A stretch of 64,000 nucleotides of DNA from Sphingobacterium psychroaquaticum. GTDB lineage: Bacteria; Bacteroidota; Bacteroidia; Sphingobacteriales; Sphingobacteriaceae. The notes under the pieces were generated by a model. The model had not been told where the DNA came from. It saw only the letters and a program-made list of their open reading frames with translations, and did no database searches. Shown piece by piece: positions 19,863-27,459 of the stretch. How positions within the stretch are numbered: position 1 is the stretch's first letter; each line of letters opens with the position of its first letter. The DNA lies in contig NZ_FXAU01000001.1 in the NCBI RefSeq assembly GCF_900177625.1, positions 312,475-376,474 on the forward strand, in the 5' to 3' direction. Position numbers and translations under genes: made by a program.

Positions 19863-19913
19863 TCGTTCTGAAAAATCCTGTATCCCTCTTTTAGGCTAAA
19901 GAGGAAGAGCGTG

Positions 19914-21512
19914 TTACACAATTTCTGCTGAACGCGTCACTTTTACCGATGCCGCTTCTATTATATCTTCGGGTAGTCCAATGTTGCGGGCAACTTCGAC
20001 GGCATATGAACTTCCTGGCTGACCGATAGCCAATTGGTAGCAGGGCTTCATCTGCTGCACATCGTACAGCATGGCACCATTGATAACGCCTGCTGTTCTG
20101 TCGGCATAATGCTTCAAGTTTTGGAAGTGTGTGGTAATAATACCAAAGCATCCACGTTCGTTAAACCGCTCTAGCAGTGTTTCCGCAATGGCTCCCCCAA
20201 TTTGCGGTTCTGTACCGCCACCAAATTCATCAATTAAAATCAATGTCTTATTGTGGCATTCCTGCAAAAATACCTTCATATTGGAAAGATGGGACGTGTA
20301 GGTACTTAAGCTATTTTCCATACTTTGTCCATCACCGATATCCATGAGGATATGCGCAAATATACCCGCCTCTGATCCTGCCTCAACAGGAATCAATAAA
20401 CCACATTGCAACATGTATTGCAGCAAGGCTACTGTTTTTAGGCAGAGTGACTTGCCTCCTGCATTTGCGCCTGATATCAATAAGATCCGCGCCTGTTGCT
20501 CTAGTGTGATGTCCAGTGGATGCGCCGTTTTATTTTCCTGTAAAAGCGCTATATGCAGGAGCGGATGGACCGCCTTGGACCATCGTATCTGAGGGGTGTC
20601 CACCAGTACAGGCTTGACAGCATTGATCCGAATGCAGAAAGCTGCTTTTGCACGAATGAAATCGATCGTGCCCAAGAAGTTATATCCATCCAACATCTCT
20701 TGTATCGCGGGGCGGACTAGGTTGGTAAAGACCGTCAATATGCGAATAACCTCTTGTCGTTCTGTACGTTCCAGTTCTTTTAACTTATTGCTGGCCTCTG
20801 CGACTGCTTCCGGCTCAATATAAACGGTTTTTCCACTACCAGACCCATCATGTACTACACCTTTGATCTTTCTTTTATGTGTGGCATTGACTGGGATCAA
20901 CTGAATCCCAAAGCGTACACTGGGCTGCATGTCCTTACTGATCAATCCGTCTGCCTTCGCCTGGCGCATAGCGGCCTCCATATGACGTGAAATAGCCTTG
21001 GTGGCTTCGATCTTGCCACGTCGAATCTGCGCCAACGTGCTGGAAGCATTGTCCTTGATTTTAAAAGATTTATCGAGGATATTGTTTGCTTGTTCAATTA
21101 CGGCTGGAAAGGTTTTTATCCGATCTGCGGCCTGCAATAAAGCGGGATACTTGGGACGACCTGCGCCTACTTTGGCACGTTGGAAGAAATCGACAATGTC
21201 GGATAAGGTCTGTAGCGAGTTCATTAAACCAGCTGTATCTTCCTCGGAAAACCAAAGCGTAAAATCGTGCTCAACCTGACGCAAAGTATCGCGCATGTCC
21301 AGGTAAAAATCGATCGGAAAAGTTTCCTTGTTGTTTAGTATACGGGTAAATTCCTCGGTTTCCATGAGCCACTGTTCGATCGTGGACCAGTCGGTAGAGA
21401 AAGACATCGCTTGTACACACGAGGTACCAAGCGTACTCAGGCATTTTTCAATAATGTAATGACGAATCGTATCGATGCCGATTCGCTGTTCGAAATTATT
21501 CGGGTAAATCAT
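19914..21512 (-). CDS. MutS2-like ATPase without Smr domain
   Basis: A 532-residue protein of the MutS superfamily. It has the core/clamp region (about 1-310) and a C-terminal ABC-type ATPase with Walker A SGANAGGKSLCLKT (about 345), signature region GDGQSMENSLSTYTSH, Walker B LILIDEFGGGTEP and the switch histidine in TTHFQN. It resembles MutS2 but stops right after the ATPase: no KOW segment or Smr nuclease domain follows, and there is no MutS mismatch-recognition domain. Classical MutS2 is near 780 residues. It is therefore unlikely to act as a mismatch sensor; a role at branched DNA or ribosomes by analogy with MutS2 is only inference. Long structured leader upstream. Confidence 0.88.
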   Translation of the reverse strand: MIYPNNFEQRIGIDTIRHYIIEKCLSTLGTSCVQAMSFSTDWSTIEQWLMETEEFTRILNNKETFPIDFYLDMRDTLRQVEHDFTLWFSEEDTAGLMNSLQTLSDIVDFFQRAKVGAGRPKYPALLQAADRIKTFPAVIEQANNILDKSFKIKDNASSTLAQIRRGKIEATKAISRHMEAAMRQAKADGLISKDMQPSVRFGIQLIPVNATHKRKIKGVVHDGSGSGKTVYIEPEAVAEASNKLKELERTERQEVIRILTVFTNLVRPAIQEMLDGYNFLGTIDFIRAKAAFCIRINAVKPVLVDTPQIRWSKAVHPLLHIALLQENKTAHPLDITLEQQARILLISGANAGGKSLCLKTVALLQYMLQCGLLIPVEAGSEAGIFAHILMDIGDGQSMENSLSTYTSHLSNMKVFLQECHNKTLILIDEFGGGTEPQIGGAIAETLLERFNERGCFGIITTHFQNLKHYADRTAGVINGAMLYDVQQMKPCYQLAIGQPGSSYAVEVARNIGLPEDIIEAASVKVTRSAEIV

Positions 21513-21531
21513 GATCTCAAATCATAATACA

Positions 21532-21590
21532 GGATCTTTTTGATCCACATAAATCCACTAGTAACCCGTCACCAAAAAAGGGTCAACTAG
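21532..21590 (-). promoter_or_regulatory. Hairpins in the 5' leader of the MutS2-like gene
   Basis: Two inverted repeats lie just upstream of the start codon: GGATC-N5-GATCC (21532-21546), and an interrupted one with CTAGT (21558-21562) and ACTAG (21586-21590) flanking inner ACCC/GGGT arms. In the transcript they would fold close to the translation start and could modulate ribosome access. Confidence 0.45.
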
Positions 21591-21601
21591 ATTAATTAAT
21601 T

Positions 21602-21768
21602 AAAAAAGGGATTGAGATTTTCCATACCACGACAATCTACTGAATTTGATGCGGGCTGTTGTTTATATTTACAGGTGCCCATTCAGTATTCTTGGCCTCT
21701 CAGGGTAGAGATGCTAACTCGCGATATGGTATTTACACGGATGCAGAAAACATAAAATGTTGTACTTA
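21602..21768 (-). ncRNA. Candidate structured RNA or leader upstream of the MutS2-like gene
   Basis: A well-matched promoter (21775-21805) points into a 250-bp region without an ORF. The minus-strand RNA from about 21768 has several complementary arms: 21727-21732 with 21624-21629 (TGGTAT/ATACCA), and 21681-21688 with 21638-21645 (ATTCAGTA/TACTGAAT, perfect 8 bp). An inner stem pairs ACAG..CCC (21671-21680) with GGGCTGT (21653-21659), and a weak 4-bp hairpin lies at 21697-21710. A T6 run on the transcribed strand lies at 21602-21607. No Rfam family is recognised by eye. It may be a free small RNA or the leader of the downstream gene. Confidence 0.4.
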
Positions 21769-21774
21769 TTGGTA

Positions 21775-21805
21775 CAAAGGTAGCCAAATTATCTGAGGAA
21801 GCAAA
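21775..21805 (-). promoter_or_regulatory. Bacteroidota promoter upstream of the structured RNA
   Basis: Read on the minus strand: TTTG (21805-21802), 19-nt spacer, TACCTTTG (21782-21775), a complete match to the TTTG-N19-TAnnTTTG consensus. The expected start is near 21768, about 256 nt before the MutS2-like start codon. The -33 box coincides with the T-rich tail of the preceding GNAT terminator. Confidence 0.7.
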
Positions 21806-21807
21806 AG

Positions 21808-21838
21808 AGCCGGTGTGCAAGAGGCGCAGACACCGGCT
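21808..21838 (-). terminator. Terminator of the GNAT gene at 21851
   Basis: Perfect 9-bp inverted repeat AGCCGGTGT (21808-21816) / ACACCGGCT (21830-21838). On the minus strand it is followed by CTTTTGC. It lies 12 bp after the stop codon of the acetyltransferase. Confidence 0.75.
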
Positions 21839-21850
21839 TCGCAAAGGGGT

Positions 21851-22297
21851 TTATTTCCACCAATGGTAGTAATTGTGTAAACCGTCGTATTCAAAGTCGC
21901 AACGCGGATACAATTGGTTGCCGACATCATTTGTTTTTTCTGTTTCAAGCATCAAACCACAAGCGCCGGTTTCCTCGCACCATTGCTTACTGCGGTCAAT
22001 GAGTGCAATAGATAGCCCTTTACCGCGGTAATCGGGGTGTACAAAAAGATCACTCAATAACCACTGTTTCTCCAGTTTCGTGTAGTGGAACAGCTTGTAC
22101 AGCTGTGTAAAACCCACGGCTTTTCCTTCGTATATCGCTAAGAAAATATCCGACTCATTGTTCAGTAATCTTTCTTTGATAAAGGCTTTTCCACGCTCCA
22201 GGTTTGATTCCTGCCGATAAAAAATACGGTAGAGGTTAAACAATTCGGCTGTTTCGTCCAGATCTTCTAAACTTGCTTTTTTAATAAGATGTTTCAT
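21851..22297 (-). CDS. GNAT family N-acetyltransferase
   Basis: A 148-residue cytoplasmic GNAT acetyltransferase. The conserved beta4-alpha3 region reads LSDLFVHPDYRGKGLSIALID, containing the acetyl-CoA pyrophosphate loop (R/Q-x-x-G-x-G/A type, here RGKGLS). Opens with the typical IKKASLEDLDETAELFNLYR. Substrate unknown. Divergent from the Crp/Fnr gene; a -7 element (22415-22422) and a hairpin (22338-22353) lie in its upstream region, and a terminator follows. Confidence 0.9.
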   Translation of the reverse strand: MKHLIKKASLEDLDETAELFNLYRIFYRQESNLERGKAFIKERLLNNESDIFLAIYEGKAVGFTQLYKLFHYTKLEKQWLLSDLFVHPDYRGKGLSIALIDRSKQWCEETGACGLMLETEKTNDVGNQLYPRCDFEYDGLHNYYHWWK

Positions 22298-22337
22298 ATA
22301 TAAATAATTTGTCTTTCTATGGCTTAGAGAATATCCA

Positions 22338-22353
22338 ACGCTTTTTTAAGCGT
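22338..22353. other. Hairpin in the leader of the GNAT gene
   Basis: Perfect inverted repeat ACGCTT-N4-AAGCGT (22338-22353), about 40 bp upstream of the GNAT start and inside its predicted 5' leader. Function unknown; could be a fold in the mRNA or an operator. Confidence 0.35.
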
Positions 22354-22414
22354 GTTTGTGGCGTCTGTACGACATGGATAGTTCATCATAAATCGTCCTT
22401 TTTGAATGATGTGA

Positions 22415-22422
22415 CAAAGGTA
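22415..22422 (-). promoter_or_regulatory. Putative -7 promoter element for the GNAT gene
   Basis: Minus strand TACCTTTG (22422-22415) matches the TAnnTTTG consensus. The predicted start would be near 22408, giving a leader of about 110 nt. No TTG -33 box is visible at 19-20 nt, so strength is uncertain. Confidence 0.4.
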
Positions 22423-22526
22423 TTCTTTACCTAAATCCTTTAGCTAGTCCAGTTTGTGGATAAATAAGATGGCGTTTAGTGGGGTATGCTGTGTGATAAC
22501 AGGGAATAAATACTATTTTTATAGGG

Positions 22527-23096
22527 ATGACACTAACGGAATTCTTTAAGCGCTTTGCGATTTTCGATGATCGGGAAATTGAAGCCTTCGTGCCCTTGTT
22601 TACGGTTCGCCACCTGAAGAAAGGGGCGTCATTTATCCGTGAGGGAACGCGTTGCACAGAAGTTGCCTTTATCGAAACAGGCATCTTCAGGTCTTATTAT
22701 GCAAAAGAAAATGGCGAAGAGGTCACCTATTGCTTTCGCTTTCCTGGAGACCTCTTGGGGGCATATTCATCCTTTATTACGGGGGATCCGGGACTAGAGA
22801 CCTTGTGCGCACTATCAGATGCGTCACTCCTTGTTATTCAAAAGAAAGATTTAGATCGATGGGTGACGGAAAACCCGAAATGGATGGTCTTCCTAAAGGT
22901 TGTCGCCGAACAGCAGTATTTAGAACTGGAGAATAGAATTTTTCAGTTGCTCCGGGAAACGGCGGCCGAGCGTTACGCCTATTTATTGCGTCATCATCCG
23001 ATCTATATTCAACAGATTCCGCTTCATTATTTAGCTTCTTTCTTGGGCATTACCCAACGGCATTTGAGCCGTATTCGTAAGGAGATTACTTTTTAG
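22527..23096 (+). CDS. Crp/Fnr family transcriptional regulator
   Basis: A 189-residue regulator with an N-terminal cyclic-nucleotide-binding-like beta-roll (about 20-115; GASFIREGTRCTEVAFIETG and the FPGDLLGAYSSF segment) and a dimerisation helix. The C-terminal winged helix (about 150-189) has IPLHYLASFLGITQRHLSRIRKE as recognition region. Canonical cAMP-contact residues are not evident, as is common in Bacteroidota members, so the ligand is unknown. The start of the flavoprotein gene lies 65 bp downstream in the same direction; control of that gene is a reasonable guess. Confidence 0.92.
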   Translation: MTLTEFFKRFAIFDDREIEAFVPLFTVRHLKKGASFIREGTRCTEVAFIETGIFRSYYAKENGEEVTYCFRFPGDLLGAYSSFITGDPGLETLCALSDASLLVIQKKDLDRWVTENPKWMVFLKVVAEQQYLELENRIFQLLRETAAERYAYLLRHHPIYIQQIPLHYLASFLGITQRHLSRIRKEITF

Positions 23097-23130
23097 ACAT
23101 TTGTCCACTAAAAGCCGCTGTTCACTGTTT

Positions 23131-23138
23131 TATCTTTG
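23131..23138 (+). promoter_or_regulatory. Putative -7 element for the NAD(P)H oxidoreductase gene
   Basis: TATCTTTG (23131-23138) matches TAnnTTTG, 23 bp before the start codon at 23162. A TTTG at 23100-23103 is too far (27 nt) to be an ideal -33 box, so activator dependence is possible. Confidence 0.45.
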
Positions 23139-23161
23139 GAGTGATATAGAATAAGATAAAA

Positions 23162-23743
23162 ATGGCTAAAAAAATAGTAGTAATCAATGGACACCCGAAT
23201 CCTTCCGCCCTTAACGCTGGATTGGCGCAGGCTTATGTGGAAGGTGCGCGAAATACTGGGGCAGAGGTTCGGGAGATTGTTATTTCAGCACTTGATTTTG
23301 ATCCGAATTTACGATATGGCTATCAAAAACGGATGGAATTGGAGCCTGACCTGCAACGCGCATGGGAAACTATTCTATGGGCGGAGCATTTGGTGTGGGT
23401 ACACCCGGTATGGTGGGGTGGTCTACCAGCCGTGATGAAAGGGTTTATTGATCGGTTGTTTTTGCCGGGGATGGCATTTAGCTACCGGGAGAATTCGCTC
23501 TTCTGGGAGAAGCTGCTGAAGGGACGATCGGCAAGGATTATTACCACGTTGGATCAACCCGGCTGGATATATAGACTCCTGTTTGGCCGTCCAAGTGTGA
23601 ATCAGCTTCGCAAGTCTACATTGGAGTTTTGTGGTATCAGACCCGTCAGATTGACCTATGTTGGTGTGGTAAAGAAAGCAACCGCGGAACAACGATCGAA
23701 ATGGGTGGCGAAGGTGCGCCGTTTAGGTGAAAAATGGAAGTAG
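23162..23743 (+). CDS. NAD(P)H-dependent quinone oxidoreductase, flavodoxin fold
   Basis: A 193-residue FMN/FAD-type flavodoxin-like oxidoreductase of the NQO1/KefF/MdaB superfamily. The N-terminal IVVINGHPNPSALNAGLAQAY is the phosphate-binding loop. VHPVWWGGLPAVMKGFIDRLFLPG (about 80-103) is the family's hallmark segment. These enzymes reduce quinones by two electrons or protect against electrophiles. It follows a Crp/Fnr gene and has its own -7 element. Confidence 0.92.
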   Translation: MAKKIVVINGHPNPSALNAGLAQAYVEGARNTGAEVREIVISALDFDPNLRYGYQKRMELEPDLQRAWETILWAEHLVWVHPVWWGGLPAVMKGFIDRLFLPGMAFSYRENSLFWEKLLKGRSARIITTLDQPGWIYRLLFGRPSVNQLRKSTLEFCGIRPVRLTYVGVVKKATAEQRSKWVAKVRRLGEKWK

Positions 23744-23853
23744 GTGATCGCGCTTATTCCTGAGATAATGTTAAAAATGTTAATTCCTCTGCCTCAGGGT
23801 TTGCTGTTGCACTTTTTTCGTTACATTCGGATAACCAACCACGATGTGAAATT

Positions 23854-25188
23854 ATGTTTAAGCTGGACCAGCAAACGCTCTCGGATCTAAATGCACTGGA
23901 TTGGAATTCCGCAAGTTTATTGCGTTTTTTCGACTCCGCAGGAACAGTGGGAGGGCGAGATATGTTGTACGAATACTTCCGCCATCCCTTAGATACCGTC
24001 GCAGAAATCAACGAACGCCAACAAGCTATTCAATACCTTTCTGGTGTGGATGCCTTGGATACGGTGTTCGATAAATTTATGCTGTCTGACTTAGAACGGT
24101 ATCTCGCGAATACCAATAAGCTGTATTCTGACAGCGTATTTACGCATTATGTGGATAAATTGGCGACTAATTTTTGGACCTTACGGAGTCAGCAAGAAGA
24201 TTTGTTGATCCGGCAGTCTATTAAAGAAATTGCACAGATTCTTGTTCGGCTTTCCTCTTTTTTTGCGGGAGTAAAGAAAGAGAAGAAAGCCACAGGGGTG
24301 TTGCAGATACTGGCGGATTCCTTTTACGAGGTGGTCGCAGATATGCAGATGGAGGAGCTGGAAAATATCGCGTCTGGAAAACTGTCCGCAAGCACACGCA
24401 TCCGGTACGACCATCTCTTTCGTAGCGTCAAGCAAAAGGAGATACAGGATATATTCCGTATGGTCTACACGTTGGACGCTTTTCGAGCCGTCGGCCGTAC
24501 GTTGGGGCAGTCGAACCTGTGTTTCCCATCGTTCCATCGTGAAGGCGATACGCTTATCCGTATTGATGGGCTGTATAACCTGGCGCTGGAAAATCCGGTG
24601 ACAAACGACCTTGTCATAAAAAAGGGACGAAATATCGTGTTCTTGACGGGCGCCAATATGACGGGTAAATCTACTTTCTTGAAAAGTGTGGGGGCATGTA
24701 TTGCTTTAGCACACATGGGCTTTCCCGTGCCTGCAAAACGGATGGATCTGCTGTGCTATAGTGGTTTGATTACGTCCATTAATGTTTCGGATAGCTTAGC
24801 ATCTGGTCAGAGTCACTTTTTGAGCGAGGTACATCGGGTGAAATTAGTTGCCCAGGAGGTTGGACAAAAGAAACGAGTGGCAGTGATGTTTGATGAGCTC
24901 TTTAAAGGAACAAATTACGACGATGCTTTTGAGGCTACACTGTTGTTGGTGCAGCGCTTGAAAAGTGATGAGGAGAGCTTATTTTTTCTTTCTACACATA
25001 TTACGGAATTGACAAAGGTGCTGACTGAAAATAAGCAGATTAGCTTCCAATCCATGGAGACACGTACCGATGATGATGCGGGTGTATTGTTTACGTACCG
25101 TCTACGCGATGGGGTAGCCGATCAAAAATTGGGTATGTGGTTGTTAAGGAGGGAAGGTGTCTTCGAAGCTTTTGGACCCGCTGAGTGA
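23854..25188 (+). CDS. MutS-family ATPase lacking mismatch-recognition domain
   Basis: A 444-residue protein. The N-terminal half corresponds to the MutS core/lever helices (DSAGTVGGRDMLYEYFRHPLD resembles the start of MutS domain III). The C-terminal half is the ATPase: Walker A TGANMTGKSTFLKS (about 269), SDSLASGQSHFLSEV signature region, Walker B VAVMFDELFKGTN and the STHITEL switch. There is no N-terminal mismatch-binding domain and no C-terminal nuclease. It is the second headless MutS homologue within 5 kb. Function unknown. Ends near a CTAC repeat tract. Confidence 0.88.
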   Translation: MFKLDQQTLSDLNALDWNSASLLRFFDSAGTVGGRDMLYEYFRHPLDTVAEINERQQAIQYLSGVDALDTVFDKFMLSDLERYLANTNKLYSDSVFTHYVDKLATNFWTLRSQQEDLLIRQSIKEIAQILVRLSSFFAGVKKEKKATGVLQILADSFYEVVADMQMEELENIASGKLSASTRIRYDHLFRSVKQKEIQDIFRMVYTLDAFRAVGRTLGQSNLCFPSFHREGDTLIRIDGLYNLALENPVTNDLVIKKGRNIVFLTGANMTGKSTFLKSVGACIALAHMGFPVPAKRMDLLCYSGLITSINVSDSLASGQSHFLSEVHRVKLVAQEVGQKKRVAVMFDELFKGTNYDDAFEATLLLVQRLKSDEESLFFLSTHITELTKVLTENKQISFQSMETRTDDDAGVLFTYRLRDGVADQKLGMWLLRREGVFEAFGPAE

Positions 25189-25196
25189 TCTAAAAA

Positions 25197-25292
25197 TGAT
25201 CAACTACGAACCACCAACTACCTTCTACAATCTACGAACTACAATCTACAAACTACAAACTACGAACCACCAACTACAAACTACCCTCCAGC
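25197..25292. repeat. CTAC/CCAACTA low-complexity tract
   Basis: About 90 bp of degenerate words (caactac, gaaccacc, aatctac, aaactac) fill the gap between the convergent MutS-like and metallo-beta-lactamase genes and run into the 3' end of the latter. The same tract family occurs at 1-200, 28203-28250, 36261-36612, 47050-47240 and 48341-48390. Confidence 0.8.
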
Positions 25293-25996
25293 AACTCTAA
25301 TGTTCGCTCCATGTGACCCGAAGCACGCCAGTCGTCGTGTCCTGGAATAACCAGTTTTATATCGGGATATTGGTGCATCAGTCGAGCGAGTGCTGGTTTC
25401 CAGGCTTTAACATCACCATCACCTACAAAACCGAGATTTTGTGCATCAGCGCTTTTGATAAAACAGCCCCCATTAAGGATTTTGTATGCCGGAAACCAAA
25501 CCACCGTGTTATCCATAGAGTGCCCTGCCCCGAAGAAATTAAACACAAATGATTCACCACCGATGGTGTATGTTTTTCCGGTGGTAAGCAGGTGTGTGGA
25601 TCGAGCTTTCCCATTGGCGTGCAAAAGCTCGTTGGTCAGCTTGGTTGCGTAGGTCGGAATTTTTTTTGCATTGTAGTACGCAAAGCCTCCTGCGCGGTCT
25701 TCATGCCAGTGGGAGGCGAAAACACCGATTACCGACATCTGGTGCTTTTCCTGGATGCTATCCAATAAGGGTTGATATTGTGTAGCGTCCCACGGGGTAT
25801 CAAACAAGATCGCGCCTTTTTTTGTCAACATATAGAGCCCATTGGCCGATATTTTTACGCCATTATACGTGTTGTATGTGGTAAATAAATAGATCTTATC
25901 ATTTATCTTTTCGATGACCAAAGGCTTGCCTTGTCCATAGACAGACGCATGGCTTATTCCAATTATAGCGATGAAACTAAAAATCAAGCGCATCAT
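25274..25996 (-). CDS. Subclass B1 metallo-beta-lactamase
   Basis: A 240-residue periplasmic zinc beta-lactamase. A signal peptide (MMRLIFSFIAIIGISHASVYG) precedes the alpha-beta/beta-alpha fold. All six B1 zinc ligands are present: His96, His98 and Asp100 in HWHED; His159 in GAGHS; Cys178 in GGCFIKS; His220 in PGHDD. The segment IYLFTTYNTYNGVKISANG resembles the BlaB/IND lineage of environmental Bacteroidota, which hydrolyse carbapenems. The open frame extends to 26071 (25 more residues); I prefer the internal ATG because it yields a normal signal peptide, although the promoter (26092-26121) would serve either start. No mobile element adjoins, so it looks intrinsic. Confidence 0.9.
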   Translation of the reverse strand: MMRLIFSFIAIIGISHASVYGQGKPLVIEKINDKIYLFTTYNTYNGVKISANGLYMLTKKGAILFDTPWDATQYQPLLDSIQEKHQMSVIGVFASHWHEDRAGGFAYYNAKKIPTYATKLTNELLHANGKARSTHLLTTGKTYTIGGESFVFNFFGAGHSMDNTVVWFPAYKILNGGCFIKSADAQNLGFVGDGDVKAWKPALARLMHQYPDIKLVIPGHDDWRASGHMERTLELLEGSL

Positions 25997-26091
25997 ATTT
26001 TCTTTTAATCCGCTTTTTTTTGTGCCGAACCCGTTATGAGCTAGTTCTTTGCTTTTTTTTAATCCTGCCATGTTCTCGTTTTTATGTCATA

Positions 26092-26121
26092 CAAAGATAC
26101 GTGTAGAACCATGTAAATCAA
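26092..26121 (-). promoter_or_regulatory. Promoter of the metallo-beta-lactamase gene
   Basis: Minus strand: TTG (26121-26119), 19-nt spacer, TATCTTTG (26099-26092), a good match to the Bacteroidota consensus. The predicted start is near 26085, so the leader is about 14 nt to the upstream ATG (26071) or about 90 nt to the preferred ATG (25996). Confidence 0.65.
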
Positions 26122-26141
26122 TTATCATATCTAATAAATAC

Positions 26142-26348
26142 CTATAGGATTAGTAGCGATTTTTTATTACGTTTGTTACGTAAATCAACCAAACCACGAG
26201 CATATTTGCCCTTTTTGTGCGCAATCCATGACCGCGTTTTTTGATTTTTTTCACCTTGTATAACATATGAACAGAAAAAGTAGTCTTCCTCCACCAAGAT
26301 ATTAGTGTTTTCGTACGTATCGGATGCGCAGTAAAGCCCTTTTAACAA
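26142..26348 (-). CDS. Possible small hypothetical protein
   Basis: An open frame of 68 codons in the 351-bp gap between the beta-lactamase promoter and the EamA transporter. It contains VEEDYFFCSYVIQGEKNQ and a Lys/Arg-rich C-terminus (HKKGKYARG, LRNKRNKKS). No domain, signal or clear promoter is recognised. The AT-rich DNA may give such a frame by chance. If real it would be a small basic cytoplasmic protein. Otherwise this gap holds only the beta-lactamase promoter and the hairpin before the transporter. Confidence 0.25.
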   Translation of the reverse strand: MLKGLYCASDTYENTNILVEEDYFFCSYVIQGEKNQKTRSWIAHKKGKYARGLVDLRNKRNKKSLLIL

Positions 26349-26391
26349 CAGTTTAAAAGGCTGCGTGATTATTTATCAAACATTAATATTG

Positions 26392-26413
26392 TACTCGCCC
26401 AGAAGGGTGAGTA
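26392..26413 (+). promoter_or_regulatory. Hairpin directly upstream of the EamA transporter
   Basis: Inverted repeat TACTCGCCC (26392-26400) / GGGTGAGTA (26405-26413) with a 4-nt loop and one G-U pair. It ends 9 bp before the ATG at 26423, so in mRNA it would lie over the ribosome-binding region. Could be a translational control element or an operator. Confidence 0.45.
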
Positions 26414-26422
26414 GGACTTCTT

Positions 26423-27301
26423 ATGAAAAAATCATATCTACTCTTACACCTGGCTGTGCTCTTAGCTGGATTTACAGGTGTTTTCGGCAAGCTTATTACA
26501 TTAAACGAAGGTCTTTTGACCTGGTATCGGATGCTCTTTGCGGCGATCATTCTCTTTGTTCTAACACGAATTTTTAAAGTCAATACAAAGATTCCATTCG
26601 CACAACGCATGGATATTATTAAGGTGGGCATGTTGATTGCGATACACTGGGTATTTTTCTATGGCAGTATTAAGGCTGCAAACATATCGATCGGTGTGGT
26701 ATGCTATTGTTTAACGAGCTTCTTTACGGCCATCTTTAAACCCATGATCGATAAGACGAAGATCAACCCGATGGAACTGCTGTTAAGCGGATTGACTATT
26801 GCAGGTATTTCACTTATTTTCCATTTCGATAGTAGCTACCAACTGGGCATTATGTTGGGCGTTGTATCCTCTGCATTAGCAGCTTTGTATACGGTGTTTA
26901 ATGCACGATTAGTGAAGCGATATAACAGTTTACTGATCAACTATTACCAGATGGCAGGAGGAATGATTGGAATCGGGCTCCTCTTACCTGTTTACTTGTA
27001 TTTCTTTCCATCGGATACGCTTGTTCCGACCGGAAGTGATACGTTGTATTTATTTCTATTGGCACTTTTCTGTACGGCAGGACTATATGTGATCTTTGCC
27101 GAGGTGTTGAAGCGAATTCCGACGTTTACGGTAAGCTTAACGTTTAATTTAGAGCCGGTGTATGCGATTGCGATGGCATTTCTTTTCTTTAAAGAAGGAC
27201 AAGAAGTGAATGCTTCCTTCTATATCGGACTTGGATTGATTATGATGTCGGTGGTTTTACAGTCGATCTTCTCCATGCGAGAAAGTAAACTGGCCGCATA
27301 G
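26423..27301 (+). CDS. EamA/DMT family transporter
   Basis: A 292-residue inner-membrane protein with about ten hydrophobic helices in two EamA repeats (about 5-135 and 145-285). Recognisable family segments are the opening LAVLLAGFTGVFGKLI, AIHWVFFYGSIKAANISIGVVC and the second-repeat SLTFNLEPVYAIAMAFLFFKEG. DMT exporters move amino acids or other metabolites outward. Monocistronic with a hairpin before the start and a terminator after the stop. Substrate unknown. Confidence 0.92.
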   Translation: MKKSYLLLHLAVLLAGFTGVFGKLITLNEGLLTWYRMLFAAIILFVLTRIFKVNTKIPFAQRMDIIKVGMLIAIHWVFFYGSIKAANISIGVVCYCLTSFFTAIFKPMIDKTKINPMELLLSGLTIAGISLIFHFDSSYQLGIMLGVVSSALAALYTVFNARLVKRYNSLLINYYQMAGGMIGIGLLLPVYLYFFPSDTLVPTGSDTLYLFLLALFCTAGLYVIFAEVLKRIPTFTVSLTFNLEPVYAIAMAFLFFKEGQEVNASFYIGLGLIMMSVVLQSIFSMRESKLAA

Positions 27302-27316
27302 TAGTTAAATAGATGT

Positions 27317-27347
27317 TTCAAGGGAGAGCAGTTTTTACTCCCTTGAA
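27317..27347 (+). terminator. Terminator-like hairpin after the EamA transporter
   Basis: Perfect 10-bp inverted repeat TTCAAGGGAG (27317-27326) / CTCCCTTGAA (27338-27347), 15 bp after the stop codon. No strong T-run follows, so efficiency is uncertain. Confidence 0.6.
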
Positions 27348-27404
27348 CTTCTACCGAAAACTTCGTCTTCATTTTGAGGAGGTTAAGACGCAGCAATCGA
27401 ATGT

Positions 27405-27435
27405 TTTGGTTTTCGTATGGTGTTATGTATATTTG
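27405..27435 (+). promoter_or_regulatory. Promoter of the toxin-antitoxin operon
   Basis: TTTG (27405-27408), 19-nt spacer, TATATTTG (27428-27435): a full match to the Bacteroidota consensus. The predicted start is near 27442, giving a leader of about 18 nt. Confidence 0.75.
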
Positions 27436-27459
27436 TGATACAACTATTAAGTAGGGGCT

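Noticed and set aside
21602..21768. TPP riboswitch or 6S RNA identity
   Set aside because: A CTGAGA-like word is present but the second TPP core (GAACCTGAT type) is missing; the 6S central bubble could not be drawn convincingly. Kept only as an unclassified structured RNA.
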